64,000 bases of DNA from JADCRZ01 sp037718865 (GCA_037718865.1 JBBJMP010000011.1:1-64000); one strand, 5' to 3'; shown: positions 37,909 to 47,253, numbered from the stretch's first letter. Notes: generated by a model from the sequence alone, not told the origin. Numbers and translations are program-made.

Positions 37909-37929
37909 AGTCTACAAATATAATAGACT
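37909..37929 (-). promoter_or_regulatory. Operator-like inverted repeat over the -7 box of the TonB fragment
   Basis: AGTCTA-N9-TAGACT on the plus strand. On the minus strand the spacer holds TATATTTG, a full match to TAnnTTTG. The 19-base core (37911-37929) matches the site upstream of cysH (47429-47447) at 15 positions. Confidence 0.65.
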
Positions 37930-37943
37930 AAATACGCACAAAA

Positions 37944-37969
37944 AAAGCATTCTATTAAAAGAATGCTTT
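37944..37969 (-). terminator. Rho-independent terminator of the cys operon
   Basis: AAAGCATTCT, loop ATTAAA, AGAATGCTTT: a perfect 10 bp stem. Read on the minus strand it is followed by a T-run. It lies 10 bases past the cysG/TauE stop. Confidence 0.88.
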
Positions 37970-37978
37970 CGCTTCTTT

Positions 37979-39496
37979 TCATCCCATAGCTTTCACGATA
38001 ATCCGTACGCTCCAGATAATAACCAGTACCCCCAATAATATAAATGAGGTTTTACGAGGTAACTTACCGGTAAGTCTTGCCGCTATTGGTGCGGCAATCA
38101 ACCCGCCTATGACAAGGGCAAGAATAACCTGCCAATGTGTAACACCAAGTAAAGTAAAAAAGGTGAAAGCACTGGCCAGGGTAACAAAAAATTCGGTCAG
38201 ACTTACTGTTCCGATCACAAACCGGGGGCTGCGGCCCTTGGTGATCAGGGTAGTTGTCACGATAGGCCCCCATCCGCCTCCACCAAAAGAATCGAGAAAT
38301 CCGCCAACACCGGCAAGCCAGCCATAACGTTTGAATTTTTTCTGTACTTTTTGTGAACGAAACGCATTGATGATGATACGTACACCTAAAAAAAATGTAT
38401 AGAACGCCATGATCGGGCGAAGATACTGCGCATGGCTGTCACCAAATTTACTCAGTAATACGGCCCCCAGAATAGCTCCCAGGATACCCGGTATCAGCAG
38501 GACCTTGAACATCTTGAGGTTTACGTTGCCAAATTTATAATGGCTGTAACCTGAAGCGCCGCTGGCAAACATTTCAGCGGTGTGGATACTGCCGCTGATG
38601 GCGGCCAGGTTTACACCGGCTGAAAGCAATATTGTTGCACTGGTAACCCCATAACCCATTCCCAGGGCGCCGTCTACCAGTTGCGCCAGGAAGCCGGCAA
38701 GGATCATCCAGTGAAAATTATCATCCAGTGTCTGGTACCACTTAATGGTACCGTTCGCCAGTTCGCTGATGGGCAGGTAAGAAAACATAAAATGACCTAT
38801 CAGCATTAATGCAAAAGCAGTGACTGAATAGGTAGCAATCTTTCTCCACTGAAGCCCTTTTTGTGTGCCTTCCGTTTCAACCAGAACCTGCGTGATTTCG
38901 TTCAGTTGTTTTACTTTGGTTTCAAAATTGCCGTTTATCTTATTCCGTATCTTATGCAGGTTTGTAATCACATCGTCCAGTTCTTCAGGTAATGCGTGCT
39001 GCAACATCTCTTTTATCCGTTTTGCAGCAGTGGGAGACTGTCCATTGGTAGAAATGGCAATCTTTAATTGGCCCTTTTGTACAACGGAACTCAGGTAGAA
39101 ATCGCATTGATCCGGGGTATCAGCCACGTTAACCAGGATCTTTTTCTTCCGGGTAAGTTCGCTGATATACCGGCTAACGTCTTTGTCGTTTACTGCAACG
39201 ACTACCAGGTCTTTTTCTTCCAGATCAGCCGCTTCAAAGGGTCGTTCTTCAATCGAAATATTGGGTTTACCGGATGAAAGTGCTTTTACTTCATCAGATA
39301 CTTGTGCGGCAACGATAAAGATCCGTGTAGCCGGGGAATTTCTAAGCAAAGCTTCCAGCTTTTCCAATCCTACTTTGCCCGCACCCACCAACAACACCCT
39401 GAATTTTTCAAGCTTCAGAAAAATAGGAAACAACCGGTTCTTATCCGACCCATTCGCTTCAACGCCATTAAGTAATTGTTCTGCTGCTTCATTCAT
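37979..39496 (-). CDS. Fusion of siroheme synthase (precorrin-2 dehydrogenase) domain and TauE/SafE sulfur-anion transporter
   Basis: 505 residues from the ATG at 39496; the frame reaches a TTG at 39532. Residues ~20-215 are the CysG N-terminal/Met8-like domain: Rossmann loop VLLVGAGKVGLEKLEALL, VNVADTPDQCDFYLSSVV, TNGQSPTAAKRIKEML. Residues ~220-505 form about eight membrane helices of the TSUP family (LVDGALGMGYGVTSATILL, GGFLDSFGGGGWGPIVTTTLI). The first half oxidises precorrin-2 and may add iron to give siroheme; the second could move sulfate or sulfite. Last gene of the cys operon and the only transporter in it. Confidence 0.9.
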   Translation of the reverse strand: MNEAAEQLLNGVEANGSDKNRLFPIFLKLEKFRVLLVGAGKVGLEKLEALLRNSPATRIFIVAAQVSDEVKALSSGKPNISIEERPFEAADLEEKDLVVVAVNDKDVSRYISELTRKKKILVNVADTPDQCDFYLSSVVQKGQLKIAISTNGQSPTAAKRIKEMLQHALPEELDDVITNLHKIRNKINGNFETKVKQLNEITQVLVETEGTQKGLQWRKIATYSVTAFALMLIGHFMFSYLPISELANGTIKWYQTLDDNFHWMILAGFLAQLVDGALGMGYGVTSATILLSAGVNLAAISGSIHTAEMFASGASGYSHYKFGNVNLKMFKVLLIPGILGAILGAVLLSKFGDSHAQYLRPIMAFYTFFLGVRIIINAFRSQKVQKKFKRYGWLAGVGGFLDSFGGGGWGPIVTTTLITKGRSPRFVIGTVSLTEFFVTLASAFTFFTLLGVTHWQVILALVIGGLIAAPIAARLTGKLPRKTSFILLGVLVIIWSVRIIVKAMG

Positions 39497-39545
39497 AAAA
39501 CATGTTGTTATTACTAACTGTGATGAACCCAAAAAAGGTTAACTA

Positions 39546-41219
39546 TCAGGCTTCAACCAAATTTTTTCGCATGGCAAAGTCACCAAATCGTTCGCCGTTT
39601 ATCTTTTCTTTCTTAAACGTTGCAAAAAGCGCATCCAGTTCCTGTAAGATAGCTGCTTCATCCAGGTTTTCTTTATAGATCTTGTTCAGGCGGGTACCTT
39701 CATGGTCGCCGCCAAGCTGGAGGTTATAACGGCCAAGGGCTGTTCCCACAAACCCGATCTCTGCAGCATACGACCGTCCACATCCGTTTGGACAACCGGT
39801 CATACGAAGTATAATGTCTTCGTTTACCAATCCGTGTTTCTCTACCAATGGTTCTATTTTAGAAATCAGCGATGGCAGGTAACGCTGTGCTTCGGCCAGG
39901 GCCAGGGGACAGGTATTCAGCGCTACGCAGGCCATTGAATTCTTCCGGATCGCCGAGGTTTTATCCGTATGAAGGATAATGTTGAACCGCTCCAATACTT
40001 CCTGTACGCTGTCTTTGTCTTCTGCTTTAACATCGCTAAGAATAAGGTTCTGATTACAGGTAAACCTGAAATTGGCTTTCCCCGTTTTGGCTACTTCCAG
40101 TAAGGCCGTTTTCAGGGCTACATGTTCATCATCGAGCACTCTGCCATTCTCTACAAATACCGTATAGTGCCACAGGCCATCATAGCTTTGGGTCCATCCG
40201 TAATAATCTACCCGCTCCGTAAACAGATAGGGCCTTGGTTCTTCCAGTTTAAAACCTGTCCTGTTTTCAATTTCCTTCCTGAACCAATCCACTCCGTATT
40301 TATCCACCGTATATTTTAACCGCGCCATCTTCCTGTCGCTGCGGTTACCATAATCCCTTTGAATGGTCACTATCTCATATACGGCCTTAAGGGTCTGTTC
40401 TTCGCCGGGTGTGAAACCAATTACGGTTGCAAGCCTCGCATAAGTATCTGGGTTACCGTGAGTTGTCGACAAGCCGCCCCCGATGGCAATATTGAATCCT
40501 TTGAGCTCGTTGTTTTCGATTATGGCTATCAATCCGATATCATTGGCCAGCACATCTACGTCATTGTTGGGAGGGATGACTACGGCAATCTTAAATTTTC
40601 TTGGCAGATAGTTGTCTTTATACAAAGGGTCGTACTCCTGCTTTTTGTCAGTTATTTTTTCTTCATCAAGCCAGATCTCATAATATCCCCTGGTTTTGGG
40701 CATCAGCATTTTGCTGATCTTGTCTGCATAATGAAAAACCTGGTCGTGTATGACTGACTGTTTGGGATTAGAGGTGCATAATACGTTACGGTTGATATCG
40801 CCGCAGGTAGCAATTGAATGCAGTCCCGATTCGTTAAACGCTTTAATGGTAGGCCTGATATGCGATTTGATAATCCCGTGGAGCTGAATAGTCTGCCGGG
40901 TGGTGATCTTGATGACACCTGTTGAATGATCGCCCGCAATGTTATGCGTTGCGATCCATTGTTCAGGTGTTAAAAATCCGCCAGCCAGCCTCAGGCGTAT
41001 CATGAATGTATATAACCGGTCCAGTTTCCTGGCGGCTCTTTCTTCACGCCGGTCGCGATCGTCTTGTTGATACATGCCATGGAACTTGATGAGCGCCTGG
41101 TCGTCTTCCCTGATGGCCCAGGTAATTTCATCTCCCAGGCTTTGAACAATCGTGCCCCTTAGTCCATCGCTTTCCTGCTTGATCTTTTCAATGGCTGATA
41201 AATTCGTTTTCTCTGTCAT
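39546..41219 (-). CDS. cysI: Assimilatory sulfite reductase hemoprotein subunit
   Basis: 557 residues with duplicated ferredoxin-like and siroheme domains. The cofactor cysteines are all present: C-x5-C in CVALNTCPLAL and C-x3-C in TGCPNGCGRSY near residue 470. The sulfite-binding basic residues lie in ITTRQTIQLHG and related segments. It takes six electrons from CysJ to reduce sulfite to sulfide in the cytosol. The siroheme can come from the CobA and CysG domains of the same operon. The 157-base gap to cysJ carries REP-like palindromes. Confidence 0.94.
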   Translation of the reverse strand: MTEKTNLSAIEKIKQESDGLRGTIVQSLGDEITWAIREDDQALIKFHGMYQQDDRDRREERAARKLDRLYTFMIRLRLAGGFLTPEQWIATHNIAGDHSTGVIKITTRQTIQLHGIIKSHIRPTIKAFNESGLHSIATCGDINRNVLCTSNPKQSVIHDQVFHYADKISKMLMPKTRGYYEIWLDEEKITDKKQEYDPLYKDNYLPRKFKIAVVIPPNNDVDVLANDIGLIAIIENNELKGFNIAIGGGLSTTHGNPDTYARLATVIGFTPGEEQTLKAVYEIVTIQRDYGNRSDRKMARLKYTVDKYGVDWFRKEIENRTGFKLEEPRPYLFTERVDYYGWTQSYDGLWHYTVFVENGRVLDDEHVALKTALLEVAKTGKANFRFTCNQNLILSDVKAEDKDSVQEVLERFNIILHTDKTSAIRKNSMACVALNTCPLALAEAQRYLPSLISKIEPLVEKHGLVNEDIILRMTGCPNGCGRSYAAEIGFVGTALGRYNLQLGGDHEGTRLNKIYKENLDEAAILQELDALFATFKKEKINGERFGDFAMRKNLVEA

Positions 41220-41261
41220 GCCTATTCTAATTTCGATTTTAGTATTTTTTTCTATCTTTTA

Positions 41262-41341
41262 TCCTATGTCGCGTACCTACGGCACGCTATATAAAACCAT
41301 CCCTATTCTACCGACCTTATGCTCCTGACGGAGCATCCGCA
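41262..41341. repeat. REP-like palindromes inside the cys operon
   Basis: ATGCTCC-TGAC-GGAGCAT (41320-41337) is a perfect 7 bp stem with a TGAC loop, and CGTACC-TAC-GGCACG near 41272 pairs with one G-T. The stem-loop plan and TGAC/GTCA loop match the palindromes in the tandem repeat at 1-543. Confidence 0.65.
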
Positions 41342-41376
41342 CATTTGCACAGCCCTAGATCCGCACATTCGCACAT
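41336..41376. repeat. ATGTGCG-type short tandem repeat directly after the cysJ stop
   Basis: Read on the minus strand, copies of AATGTGCG/GATGTGCG start at the base after the cysJ TAA (41377-41379). This is the same family as the tract after the mutase gene. Confidence 0.75.
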
Positions 41377-43116
41377 TTAGTACACATCTTTCAAATATCT
41401 TCCATCTTCTTTCATATCATCCAGGTATTGAATAGCTTCTTCTTCGGACCGGATACCCTGCATTTTTACAATCTGAAGCAAGGTATTTTCCACATCAATG
41501 CTCATGGGGTCTTTGGTACCGCACACATATACATAAGCGCCTGACTCCAGCCATTCGTAAAAAGTTTCTCCTTCCTGCAGCATCTTATGCTGAACATACA
41601 CTTTCTCTTTCTGGTCGCGCGAGAAAGCGACGTTCACTTTTGTCAGTACACCGGTTTCCACCCAGTTTTGGATCTCAGTCTGGTACAGGAAATCGGAGGC
41701 GAAATGCTGCTCGCCAAAGAACAGCCAGTTCCTGCCTGAGGCACCGATAGCATCCCTATGCGCAATAAAAGAACGGAAGGGTGCAATGCCGGTTCCGGGA
41801 CCGATCATAATAATATCTTTATCCTCTTCAGGCAACCTGAATTGTGTATTCGGATGTACATAATAAGGCAAGCCGGTATTCATATTCAGCCGGGAAAGAA
41901 AATCAGAAGCTAATCCGTATTTGATTTCGTTATTAATGTCAAAATAGTTTCTGGCGACCGTGATATGTACTTCGCCGTTATGCGCCTCGGGGGAAGATGC
42001 AATTGAATAAAGCCTGGGGGTAATAGGTTCCAGCATGCCAATCACATCTTTGAACTGGGCCGCGTTTTTAACAGGGTATATCCGTAGCAGGTCGAGCAAA
42101 TCCATCCGTGTTGCAGGTATATCCTGTTGAACAATGTCCGCATACTTCTTAACGACTCTTTCAGGAAGATACACGATATTCAGTTTCTTATGCAGCAATT
42201 CGTGAATGGTAACCGGTTCATTCTTATAACCCACGGTTTTTTCTCTATCTATTCCCGCTAACGTAATAATCGCTTCTACTGTGGCCAACGCATTTTCAGG
42301 TATAATACCAATAGAATCCCCGGGCTTATATCCGACGTCTTCAGCAGCAATTTCTATATGATAAGTTTCTTTATTTGAGCCGCGGTCATTCAGGTTGATA
42401 TGGGTAAGTATAGTGCCAGAATAGGTTTTCTTGCCGGTAGGTTTTTTGGAAATAACCGGTGATGCCGTGGCCACAGCGTTCCCGTTGCTACTGAGCACCT
42501 GCAGGGCATTGGTAAACCAGGCATTGGCATCTTCATCAAAATCAACATCGCATTTTTGCAGGGGTAGTAGTCGACTTCCTCCCAAACTCTGCAACCGCGA
42601 GTCAACATCTTCACCTGACTTACAGAACAGGGGGTACGAGGTATCGCCCAGTGCAAGGACACTATATTTAAGTTTATTCAGTTGGAAACCGTTCTGGTGA
42701 ATATGATCATAGAATTTTTTGGCAGCTGCAGGTGGTTCGCCGTCACCCTGGGTACTGATGATAGGAAAAAAGTATTCCTCTTTTGGAAGGTCATTAACCC
42801 TGTATTGGTCAAGACTTACCACTTTGGCGTTGATGCCTTTCTTTTTTGCTTTCGCGGCAAAAGTCGTAGCCAGCTTTTTTGAATTGCCGCTCTCAGTGCC
42901 GTATACAATGGTGATCTTATTCACTCCCGCTTTGGCTGGAATAACTTCCTGCTTAACCGTTTGATGTGAAATGATGCCGGATAAATAACCATTTATCCAA
43001 ACAAGTTCTTCAATTGTTGCATTGCTTACCAATTCTTGTAAAACCTTCAATTTAGCTTCTGATAACATGGTTGTATTGTTTGCCGGATCTTCTGTTTCGA
43101 TGTTTACTTTTTCCAT
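41377..43116 (-). CDS. cysJ: Sulfite reductase flavoprotein subunit
   Basis: 579 residues: helical N-terminus, flavodoxin domain with FMN loop YGTESGNSKKLA (about 73-84) and STQGDGEPPAAAK, FAD domain with RLYSIASSPEAHNGEVHITV, and NADPH domain with IGPGTGIAPFRSFI and YVCGTKDPMSIDVENTL, ending RYLKDVY. It passes electrons from NADPH through FAD and FMN to CysI. Full length and intact. Confidence 0.95.
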   Translation of the reverse strand: MEKVNIETEDPANNTTMLSEAKLKVLQELVSNATIEELVWINGYLSGIISHQTVKQEVIPAKAGVNKITIVYGTESGNSKKLATTFAAKAKKKGINAKVVSLDQYRVNDLPKEEYFFPIISTQGDGEPPAAAKKFYDHIHQNGFQLNKLKYSVLALGDTSYPLFCKSGEDVDSRLQSLGGSRLLPLQKCDVDFDEDANAWFTNALQVLSSNGNAVATASPVISKKPTGKKTYSGTILTHINLNDRGSNKETYHIEIAAEDVGYKPGDSIGIIPENALATVEAIITLAGIDREKTVGYKNEPVTIHELLHKKLNIVYLPERVVKKYADIVQQDIPATRMDLLDLLRIYPVKNAAQFKDVIGMLEPITPRLYSIASSPEAHNGEVHITVARNYFDINNEIKYGLASDFLSRLNMNTGLPYYVHPNTQFRLPEEDKDIIMIGPGTGIAPFRSFIAHRDAIGASGRNWLFFGEQHFASDFLYQTEIQNWVETGVLTKVNVAFSRDQKEKVYVQHKMLQEGETFYEWLESGAYVYVCGTKDPMSIDVENTLLQIVKMQGIRSEEEAIQYLDDMKEDGRYLKDVY

Positions 43117-43146
43117 CTTAAAAAAGTGTTGACACTATCAAAATGT

Positions 43147-43998
43147 TTATTTGTTGTCATGTGCCAGATGAGCATTTTCTTTATTTACCAGATATTTACC
43201 CGCTTTGTTCGTACTAAAATAATGTTCCCGCGAATCGCTGTTCGTTAACCATCTAAACCTTTCGTGTAAGGAAACAACATTGCCGATGATCACTAGGGTA
43301 GGGGAACAAAATGTATACTCTTTATATTTTGACGCATAGTCGTGAACGTTGGTAATGATCACGTTCTGCAGGGGAGTGGTGGCCTGTTCCACAATGGCAA
43401 GCATTCTATCTTCAGCAATATGGTGCCGGATAAGCAGGTCCACTGTATCGCCAAGTGTGTCTGACGACATATAAAAAACAAGGGTATCTGTGGTTTGAGC
43501 CAGTTCTTTCCAGTACTGGTGGGTTATGATATCCGACTTATAAAAGGTAAGGAACCGAACCGCAGTAGAATATCCCCTGGCCGTCAAAGGAATGCCAGCA
43601 TATGCCGCCGCCCCCAGTGCTGCTGTTACGCCGGGAATAATTTCGTACGGGATGTTATGACTGGTCAGCGTAAGCAGCTCGTCTAAAATATTTGAAAAGA
43701 CAGATACATCGCCACCCTTAAGCCGCACAACCCTTTTTCCTGATTCCGCATATTGCACTAACAATTCGTTTATGGTTGGCTGTGGGGTAGAAGGGCCGCG
43801 GCGGCATTGCTTACCCACATAAACAACTTCAGCATCTGCAGGAACGTATAATTTAATGATTTCCTCACTCACAAGCCGGTCAACCAGAACCACCTCGGCC
43901 TGCTGCAGGGCCCGAACTGCCTTTATGGTAATAAGGTCCGGATCACCGGGACCGGCACCAACCAGTATAACTTTACCTATAGATTCTGAGTTGTTCAT
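43147..43998 (-). CDS. cobA: Uroporphyrinogen-III C-methyltransferase
   Basis: 283 residues of the SUMT family: GKVILVGAGPGDPDLITIKAV at the N-terminus, VYVGKQCRRGPSTPQPTIN, VVRLKGGDVSVFSNILDE and EIIPGVTAALGAAAYAGIPLTARG. It makes precorrin-2 from uroporphyrinogen III, the first step to siroheme. The oxidase/chelatase step is provided by the fusion gene at the operon end. About 35 residues follow the normal C-terminus with no recognised feature. Confidence 0.93.
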   Translation of the reverse strand: MNNSESIGKVILVGAGPGDPDLITIKAVRALQQAEVVLVDRLVSEEIIKLYVPADAEVVYVGKQCRRGPSTPQPTINELLVQYAESGKRVVRLKGGDVSVFSNILDELLTLTSHNIPYEIIPGVTAALGAAAYAGIPLTARGYSTAVRFLTFYKSDIITHQYWKELAQTTDTLVFYMSSDTLGDTVDLLIRHHIAEDRMLAIVEQATTPLQNVIITNVHDYASKYKEYTFCSPTLVIIGNVVSLHERFRWLTNSDSREHYFSTNKAGKYLVNKENAHLAHDNK

Positions 43999-44047
43999 TT
44001 AATGTTGTTTCAACATTTAAAGATTTAAAACAAATGACTCTCCGCTG

Positions 44048-44072
44048 GTGGTTGGTGAAAACACCCAACCAC
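44048..44072. terminator. Dispersed hairpin in the cysN-cobA gap
   Basis: GTGGTTGGTG, loop AAAA, CACCCAACCAC; the same element as 36020-36043 with one bulged C. No T-run follows on the minus strand, so it may stabilise or process the mRNA rather than terminate it. Confidence 0.55.
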
Positions 44073-44082
44073 GGGCAATTTA

Positions 44083-44126
44083 AACTCATCATTCATCACT
44101 CAACATTCATCACTCAGCACTCCCCG
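44083..44126. repeat. Short tandem repeat after the cysN stop
   Basis: Read on the minus strand, two copies of a 14-base unit GAGTGATGAATGWT begin about 10 bases after the cysN TGA. Confidence 0.6.
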
Positions 44127-45368
44127 TCACTGTATCATACATGCTCCCACAGTAACCAGACTGGTTTCATCAATCAGGATCGCTCCTCCGTTCACCCTTA
44201 GTTTTTTATACGAATCATACGGTACGGGCGAGGCCGTTTTGATAACTACTTTTACGATATCGTTCAGCAGCCCTTTTTCCGGCGCATACTCTTTTTGCAG
44301 CGTATTTACATCCAGCCTGTATTCAATTTCCCTGATCACCGCTTTTACTATCCGGCTGTTTATCTGCAGCAGGTATTTATTGCCGGGCATCAATGGTTTG
44401 TTGTCCATCCAGCACAATAAAACCTCCAGCTCTTGTGAAACCACCGGTTGGTTGTCTGAATGAACAATCACATCTCCGCGGCTAATGTCTATATCATCTT
44501 CCAAATGCAACACTACACTTTGAGGGGCATAGGCTTCTTCGGTTTCGCTGCCTGCGATTTCAATGGATCTTATGGACGTTTCAAGGCCCGACGGCTGTAT
44601 GGTTACCTTGTCGCCTTTTCGGTAGACTCCGCTGATAATTTTGCCGGCATACCCGCGATAGTCGTGAAGATCTTCAGCCTGCGGACGAATGACAAATTGT
44701 ACGGGGAATCTGCCATCTGCATGATTTATATCATTCTTTACCTGCACATTTTCAAGAAAGTGAAGCAGAGACTCGCCCTCATACCAATCCATATAAGCCG
44801 AACGGTCAACAATATTGTCGCCGTTAAGCGCGCTGATGGGAATGTAGGTGACGTCTTTAAGTCCGAGTGAATTCGCTACTTCTGCATAGTCTATGACAAT
44901 GTTATTATATACATCTTCTGAATATTCAACCAGATCCATTTTGTTGATGGCAACGACAATATGTGGAATATTCAATAAGGACGCAATGATGGAATGCCGG
45001 CGGGTTTGTTCGGCCACACCGTTACGGGCATCAACCAGTATAATGGCCAGTTCCGAATTCGAAGCACCGGTCACCATGTTACGGGTATACTGAATATGGC
45101 CAGGAGCATCAGCTATAATAAATTTGCGTCGTGGGGTGGAAAAATATTTATAAGCCACATCAATGGTTATACCCTGTTCTCTTTCAGCACGAAGGCCATC
45201 AGTCAGCAGGGCAAGGTCAATCTCACCCTCTTTTTTATTTTTGGTTTGCCTTTCGATGGCTTCGAGGTGATCTACCAGGATGGACTTACTGTCGTACAAC
45301 AAACGGCCGATCAAAGTGCTTTTACCATCGTCTACGCTTCCTGCCGTAATAAACCGAAGAAGATCCAT
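44127..45368 (-). CDS. cysN: Sulfate adenylyltransferase subunit 1 (GTPase)
   Basis: 413 residues. GTPase motifs are GSVDDGKSTLIGRLLYDSK (P-loop), DAPGHIQYTRNMVTGAS and NKMDLVEYS, followed by EF-Tu-like beta-barrels. There is no C-terminal APS-kinase (CysC) domain, unlike the longer CysNC proteins. It uses GTP hydrolysis to drive ATP sulfurylase CysD toward APS. The 101-base gap from cysD shows no recognised element. Confidence 0.95.
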   Translation of the reverse strand: MDLLRFITAGSVDDGKSTLIGRLLYDSKSILVDHLEAIERQTKNKKEGEIDLALLTDGLRAEREQGITIDVAYKYFSTPRRKFIIADAPGHIQYTRNMVTGASNSELAIILVDARNGVAEQTRRHSIIASLLNIPHIVVAINKMDLVEYSEDVYNNIVIDYAEVANSLGLKDVTYIPISALNGDNIVDRSAYMDWYEGESLLHFLENVQVKNDINHADGRFPVQFVIRPQAEDLHDYRGYAGKIISGVYRKGDKVTIQPSGLETSIRSIEIAGSETEEAYAPQSVVLHLEDDIDISRGDVIVHSDNQPVVSQELEVLLCWMDNKPLMPGNKYLLQINSRIVKAVIREIEYRLDVNTLQKEYAPEKGLLNDIVKVVIKTASPVPYDSYKKLRVNGGAILIDETSLVTVGACMIQ

Positions 45369-45469
45369 GGGTTAATTTTAAGATACTGATAATTGATTAT
45401 TAACATATTCCAAATAATACCGAAAATTTTTTCTAATTTATTATTTCACTACAGACTTCCGACTCCCGA

Positions 45470-46378
45470 CTAAAAATATCCACTCTTCTTCCTGTCTTCC
45501 ATGGCAGCTTCTGAAACCTGATCATCGATCCTTGTTTCACCTCTTTCACTTGTCTTTGTTGCAATGATCTCTTTAATAATATCATCCAGCGTTGAGGCCC
45601 CGGATTCGACGGCTGCCGTACAGGTCATGTCACCAACGGTTCTATACCGTACACTTTTGGTTAGTACTACGTCAGCAGCATCAAGTTTAATATATTCCGA
45701 TACTGCTACCAGTTGCCCCTGATGCTCGATCACTTCGCGTTCATGTGCGAAATAAATAGCGGGTAATTGGATATTTTCCCGGCGGATATAGTTCCAAACA
45801 TCCAGCTCCGTCCAGTTGCTGATAGGGAATGCCCTTACATTCTCTCCTTTATGGATCTTTCCATTATAAGTATTCCAAAGTTCAGGGCGCTGCAGTTTAG
45901 GATTCCATTGCCCGAATTCGTCCCTGACAGAAAATATTCTTTCCTTTGCCCTTGCCTTTTCCTCATCCCTGCGGGCTCCGCCTATACAACAGTCAAACCC
46001 AAATTCTTCTATCGTGTCAAGTAAGGTATAGGTTTGCAGTGCATTGCGGCTGGCAAACTTTCCTTTGGGTTCTGTAAGTTTTTTTGACTTTATGGTATCC
46101 CTCACGTCGCGGACGATTAGTTTTTCGTCGATCTTTTCGGCTAACTGGTCCCTGAAGTCGAGGGCTTCTTTAAAATTATGACCGGTATCAATATGTACTA
46201 AAGGGAAAGGAAACTTTCCGGGGCGAAAAGCCTTCAGTGCAAGGTGAACCAAGGTGATTGAATCTTTTCCACCGGAAAATAACAAGGCAGGCCGCTCAAA
46301 CTGACCGGCTACTTCTCTAAAGATGTGAATCGCTTCCGACTCCAGCTGGTCTAAATAGTCGAATGTATAATTACTCAT
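45470..46378 (-). CDS. cysD: Sulfate adenylyltransferase subunit 2
   Basis: 302 residues with the PP-loop SGGKDSITLVHLALK near residue 35, HIDTGHNFKEALDFRD, and GGARRDEEKARAKERIFSVRDEFGQWNPK (in part), standard for CysD. It adenylylates sulfate to APS together with CysN. It starts 23 bases after the cysH stop, clearly in one operon. Confidence 0.96.
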   Translation of the reverse strand: MSNYTFDYLDQLESEAIHIFREVAGQFERPALLFSGGKDSITLVHLALKAFRPGKFPFPLVHIDTGHNFKEALDFRDQLAEKIDEKLIVRDVRDTIKSKKLTEPKGKFASRNALQTYTLLDTIEEFGFDCCIGGARRDEEKARAKERIFSVRDEFGQWNPKLQRPELWNTYNGKIHKGENVRAFPISNWTELDVWNYIRRENIQLPAIYFAHEREVIEHQGQLVAVSEYIKLDAADVVLTKSVRYRTVGDMTCTAAVESGASTLDDIIKEIIATKTSERGETRIDDQVSEAAMEDRKKSGYF

Positions 46379-46401
46379 GAATATTTCTTATACGTTCCCA
46401 A

Positions 46402-47253
46402 TCAATTGATAATTTCTTTTATTTGTTGACTTTCGGCCCTGGGGCCGTGGTTTCCGGCTGCTGACTCCAGGTTGTCTACTTCCTGTTCTACCATACTAAT
46501 TTCATTCTCTTCAACGCCCAGTTCAGCTTTTCCAAGCCCGGTACCTAAATGTAACCCGCATTCCTTTTTGCTTTCGTCTTCCCACCACCATCTTCCAGCC
46601 CTGAAATCTTCTCCGGGGCGTATGGCGCGTGTACAAGGAGCACACCCTATACTGATAAAACCTTTATCATGTAAGGGGTTATACGGAATGTTGTTTTGGC
46701 GGATATACTGTTTGACTTCCTCCGTTGTCCAATACAGCAATGGGTGGTATTTTATCACCTGGTGGCTCTCATCCCATTCCATAATGGAAAGCTCTTTACG
46801 TGAAGGAGATTGTTCGGCACGCAAACCGGTTATCCAAATATCATTGCCCTGCAGGGCCCTTCCCAACGGTTCAACCTTTCTTATATAGCAACAGGTTTTA
46901 CGGTTTTCGACCGACTCATAAAAAGCGTTTGGTCCTTTTGTGCTGACAAAAGTTTCAATGTGCTGATGATCGGGATAATATGCTTTGATCTTGGTTTGAT
47001 AGCGTTCGTTGGTACTGCTCCACACAGAATAGGTCTCGGCAAACAACCTTCCGGTATCTAAAGTAAAAATTGGTATACCTGTGTTATTTTGTAAGATATC
47101 ATGTGTAATAACCTGGTCCTCAATGCCAAAGCTCGAAGAAAAAATAATTTTCCCGGCAAACTGCCTTCCAAGCAACTGAAGTGCTACTTGATTATTTAAT
47201 CCGCGGATAAGATATAGTAATTCGGGAATTTGTGATTTTAAAGTATCTTTCAT
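46402..47253 (-). CDS. cysH: APS/PAPS reductase
   Basis: 283 residues. The reductase core has SSFGIEDQVITHDI and TLDTGRLFAETY, the paired cysteines CCYIRKVEPLGRAL and GCAPCTRAI, and the catalytic ECGLH. Four iron-sulfur cysteines mark the bacterial APS-reductase type, consistent with no APS kinase in the cluster. About 40 residues after ECGLH (rich in E, N and Q) are unusual; CysH proteins commonly end within about 10 residues of this motif. First gene of the cys operon, with a long leader carrying the shared inverted repeat. Confidence 0.92.
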   Translation of the reverse strand: MKDTLKSQIPELLYLIRGLNNQVALQLLGRQFAGKIIFSSSFGIEDQVITHDILQNNTGIPIFTLDTGRLFAETYSVWSSTNERYQTKIKAYYPDHQHIETFVSTKGPNAFYESVENRKTCCYIRKVEPLGRALQGNDIWITGLRAEQSPSRKELSIMEWDESHQVIKYHPLLYWTTEEVKQYIRQNNIPYNPLHDKGFISIGCAPCTRAIRPGEDFRAGRWWWEDESKKECGLHLGTGLGKAELGVEENEISMVEQEVDNLESAAGNHGPRAESQQIKEIIN

